DNA of 32,266 bases from Eubacteriales bacterium (GTDB lineage Bacteria; Bacillota; Clostridia; Lachnospirales; Lachnospiraceae), in assembly GCA_030537135.1 (NCBI GenBank), contig JAUNOP010000035.1, positions 1-32,266 on the forward strand. Reading direction: 5' to 3'. Below are positions 30,675-32,266 of the stretch, one piece after another. A model generated the notes under the pieces. The model was given only the letters and a program-made list of their open reading frames with translations. It ran no database searches and was not told where the DNA came from. A program made the translations under genes and the position numbers. How positions within the stretch are numbered: the stretch's first letter is position 1; each line of letters opens with the position of its first letter.

Positions 30675-31358
30675 ATGGGACAACATTCAAAATACTCTTT
30701 TGAGATGAAATTAGCTGCCGTTACAAAATATCTGGAAGGAAGCTGTTCAACAGAAAGTATCGCCCGAAACTTGGGAACGAATGGAACGAGGATTATCGAA
30801 TGGGCAACAATATATCAGTCTTTGGGGGCTGAAGGACTAAAAACGACCCAAAAGCTCAGCGTCTATTCGGCGGAAACAAAACGCAATGCTGTCTGCGATT
30901 ATCTTTCTGGAAAAGGGACGTTAAGGGAAATCCAGAAAAAATATGGAATCCGTTCAGATAAACAGTTACGGAATTGGATTATGAAGTATAATGGTCATGA
31001 GCATCTAAAGTCTTCTGGAACAGGAGGAACCAGTACCATGACCAAGGGAAGAAAAACCACATACGACGAACGGGTGGAAATTGTAAAGTACTGCATCGAG
31101 CATGAAATGGACTATGCCCAGGCAGCCCAAAAATATCAGGTATCTTATCAGCAGGTTTATCAATGGATAAGAAAATACCAATCGGATGGCGCCCAAGGCC
31201 TTGTTGATAAAAGAGGAAAAAGAAAAACAGAGCATGAAATGTCCGAATTGGAAAAGCTGCGTGCGGAAAACAGGCTTCTTCAAGCGGAAAAACGAAAAGC
31301 GGAATTGGAGATTGCATTCTTAAAAAAACTCGACGAAATCGAAAGGAGGCGGTTCTAA
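30675..31358 (+). CDS. IS3-family transposase OrfA (helix-turn-helix protein)
   Basis: A 227-residue DNA-binding subunit. It has three helix-turn-helix units of the IS150 type: residues about 5-50 (KYSFEMKLAAVTKYLEG...SIARNLGTN), about 65-105 (ETKRNAVCDYLSGKGTLREIQKKYGI) and about 125-175 (TYDERVEIVKYCIEHEMDYAQAAQKYQVS). A C-terminal leucine-zipper-like helix (SELEKLRAENRLLQAEKRKAELEIAFLKKL) would pair subunits. Start ATG 30675 follows AAGGAGG. It ends 12 nt before the orfB frame. A run of seven A near its end is the expected -1 frameshift site. Confidence 0.9.
   Translation: MGQHSKYSFEMKLAAVTKYLEGSCSTESIARNLGTNGTRIIEWATIYQSLGAEGLKTTQKLSVYSAETKRNAVCDYLSGKGTLREIQKKYGIRSDKQLRNWIMKYNGHEHLKSSGTGGTSTMTKGRKTTYDERVEIVKYCIEHEMDYAQAAQKYQVSYQQVYQWIRKYQSDGAQGLVDKRGKRKTEHEMSELEKLRAENRLLQAEKRKAELEIAFLKKLDEIERRRF
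31322..31349 (+). promoter_or_regulatory. Programmed -1 frameshift site of the IS element
   Basis: Seven A residues (31322-31328) followed by C lie in the orfA phase that permits -1 slippage, and a Shine-Dalgarno-like AAAGGAGG (31342-31349) lies 13 nt downstream, the layout of IS3-family frameshift windows. In this copy the -1 frame hits a stop near 31,456. Confidence 0.55.
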
Positions 31359-31370
31359 GCCAGGTAAAAA

Positions 31371-32177
31371 ATGAAAAGCTCTATCTGGCAATACAGGAAG
31401 AACTGCTCTATATCCGAACTCTGCGAATTTGCGGGGATTCCACGTTCTGCCTATTATAAATGGCTTAACCGAAGGGTCAGTGCAAATGAAAAATTTAATC
31501 AAGAATTGTGCGGCCTTATCAAAGACGCTTATGAGGAAAAGAATGGGATTCTGGGATACAGGCAGGTGATAATAAAATTAAACCGGGAGAATGATTTTCA
31601 TGTTAATGAAAAAAGGATTCTGCGCCTTATGAGAATTTTACAGTTAAAATCAGTATGCAGGCGCAGAAGAAAAACCTATGTGAAATCAACACCAGAAATC
31701 ACAGCAGAAAACATTCTTAACCGGGAATTTAATGCTGACCATTTTGGAGAGAAATGGCTGACAGACGTAACGGAGATGAAATATGGAATCAATGGGAAAG
31801 CATACCTGAGCGCCATTTTGGATCTGGCAGATAAAAGCATCGTTTCTTTTGTTATTGGAAGTTCAAATAATAATGCTTTCGTTTTTGAAACCCTTGATAT
31901 AGCCCATCAGGAACATCCAGAGGTAAAACCTCTGTTTCATAGTGATAGGGGATATCAGTATACATCAAAATCCTTCCGCAAAAAACTTGAGGAAGCAGGA
32001 ATGACGCAAAGCATGTCAAGAGTATCCCGATGCATAGATAATGGTCTAATGGAAGTGTTCTGGGGGATGCTGAAATCCGAAATGTATTATCTGAAGAAAT
32101 TTCATACCTACGATGAATTAAAAGAAACAGTATGTGATTACATAGACTGGTGTGCTACCTGTCAAGTAGACAATTGA
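31371..32177 (+). pseudogene. IS3-family transposase OrfB (DDE integrase), frameshifted and 3'-truncated
   Basis: The integrase subunit with a retained DDE triad: Asp in WLTDVTEM, Asp in FHSDRGYQY and Glu in IDNGLMEVFWGMLKSEM. The HTH_21 segment (GYRQVIIKLNRE) is also present. Two lesions are seen. First, the -1 frame out of orfA gives the family-like NEKLYLAIQE, but the rest (SISELCEFAGIPRSAYYKW) is in the orfA frame, so a small frame-changing deletion near 31,400-31,407 is likely. Second, the frame leaves the family after CDYIDW: its last eight residues (CATCQVDN) are encoded by the repeat at 32,151. Relatives have roughly 20-30 more residues. The open frame from ATG 31371 may still be read but is unlikely to be active. 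Confidence 0.8.
32151..32173 (+). repeat. IS left-end repeat, copy B, direct orientation
   Basis: Matches 30551-30573 at 22 of 23 positions (C to T at the tenth base) in the same orientation, and begins exactly where orfB loses its homology. Looser similarity to the left end continues for about 20 nt more (TTGAAAAAACAAAAAGTTTTC). Confidence 0.75.
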
Positions 32178-32222
32178 AAAAACAAAAAGTTTTCCACCTG
32201 TGCGGTTGGACTTTGACGCTTT

Positions 32223-32253
32223 AACCCTTGTCTTTTTAGACAAGGGTTTTATT
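32223..32253 (+). terminator. Rho-independent terminator, probably the displaced lysS terminator
   Basis: AACCCTTGTCT (32223-32233) pairs perfectly with AGACAAGGGTT (32238-32248) around TTTT, then TTTTATTA. This is the first terminator in the lysS direction. It lies beyond the insertion element. Confidence 0.85.
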
Positions 32254-32266
32254 ACGCCTTTTATAT

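Larger units (their letters stand above)
30551..32150 (+). mobile_element. IS3-family insertion sequence, decayed and lacking its right end
   Basis: A two-gene IS3-type element whose left end begins TGTGCTACC at 30551, right behind lysS. It holds orfA, a slippery A7 tract and orfB. Three defects are visible: the -1 frameshift product would stop early because orfB lies in the wrong frame, orfB loses its last part at 32,150, and no inverted copy of the left end is present. Instead a direct copy of the left end follows. The element should not be able to move by itself. Confidence 0.8.

Noticed and set aside
30551-32173. CRISPR or integron-like direct repeats
   Set aside because: Only two well-matched copies exist. 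They coincide with an IS end, and there are no regularly spaced repeats.

Overview
The window looks like a chromosome segment of a low-to-mid GC, spore-forming Gram-positive anaerobe, most likely a Lachnospiraceae (Clostridium cluster XIVa) gut bacterium. The grounds are spoVT, strong GGAGG ribosome sites, KtrAB-type potassium uptake, a DUF6145-like gene typical of that family, and an IS3-family element of gut-clostridial type. The genus cannot be fixed from sequence alone.

Layout. (1) 1-4,000 is an accessory, decaying region. It holds the tail of a HicAB toxin-antitoxin locus and a MarR-flavodoxin-nitroreductase operon whose last gene is fused in frame to the C-terminal part of 3-methyladenine DNA glycosylase I. 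Behind it lies a run of gene remnants (ACT-domain protein, MmcQ/YjbR protein, a mobile-element protein, a helicase tail) around an intact GNAT acetyltransferase. (2) 4,000-8,900 carries spoVT behind a hairpin that buries its ribosome site, a VanXY/VanY-like DD-peptidase and pncB on the minus strand, a class 3 aldehyde dehydrogenase, and tRNA-Gln(CUG). (3) 8,900-15,400 has an acyl-ACP thioesterase, a CvfB-type S1 protein, dnaE and pfkA. (4) 15,600-21,850 is a long co-directional run: ktrB/trkH, ktrA/trkA, a SpoU-type RNA methyltransferase, an NfeD protein, an SPFH/stomatin protein, argF and birA. (5) 22,139-28,091 is a tight run: DUF6145, dusB, two GlfT2-like galactofuranosyltransferases and UDP-galactopyranose mutase (glf). 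(6) greA follows from its own consensus promoter, then a hairpin-rich 359-nt spacer and lysS. (7) An IS3-family element sits 5 nt after the lysS stop. It separates lysS from what is probably its terminator at the right edge.

How the genes work together. glf makes UDP-galactofuranose and the two GlfT2-like enzymes should use it to build a galactofuranose-containing surface glycan. This module overlaps dusB by 4 nt and lies between dusB and greA-lysS, so it looks like an acquired cassette in a housekeeping cluster. KtrB and KtrA form one K+ uptake system. The NfeD and SPFH proteins form a membrane-scaffold pair.

Most unexplained sequence is intergenic. There is a hairpin family with an internal TGCGAAT and base-paired covariation (8,886; 28,687; 28,766), a nested three-stem palindrome before dnaE, a 69-nt closed stem before the DUF6145 gene, five or more hairpins before lysS, and hairpins spanning the stop codons of the aldehyde dehydrogenase and glf genes. 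I did not find a clearly new defence or metabolic system. The best candidates for novelty are the nitroreductase-glycosylase chimera, the spoVT leader hairpin and the covarying intergenic hairpins.
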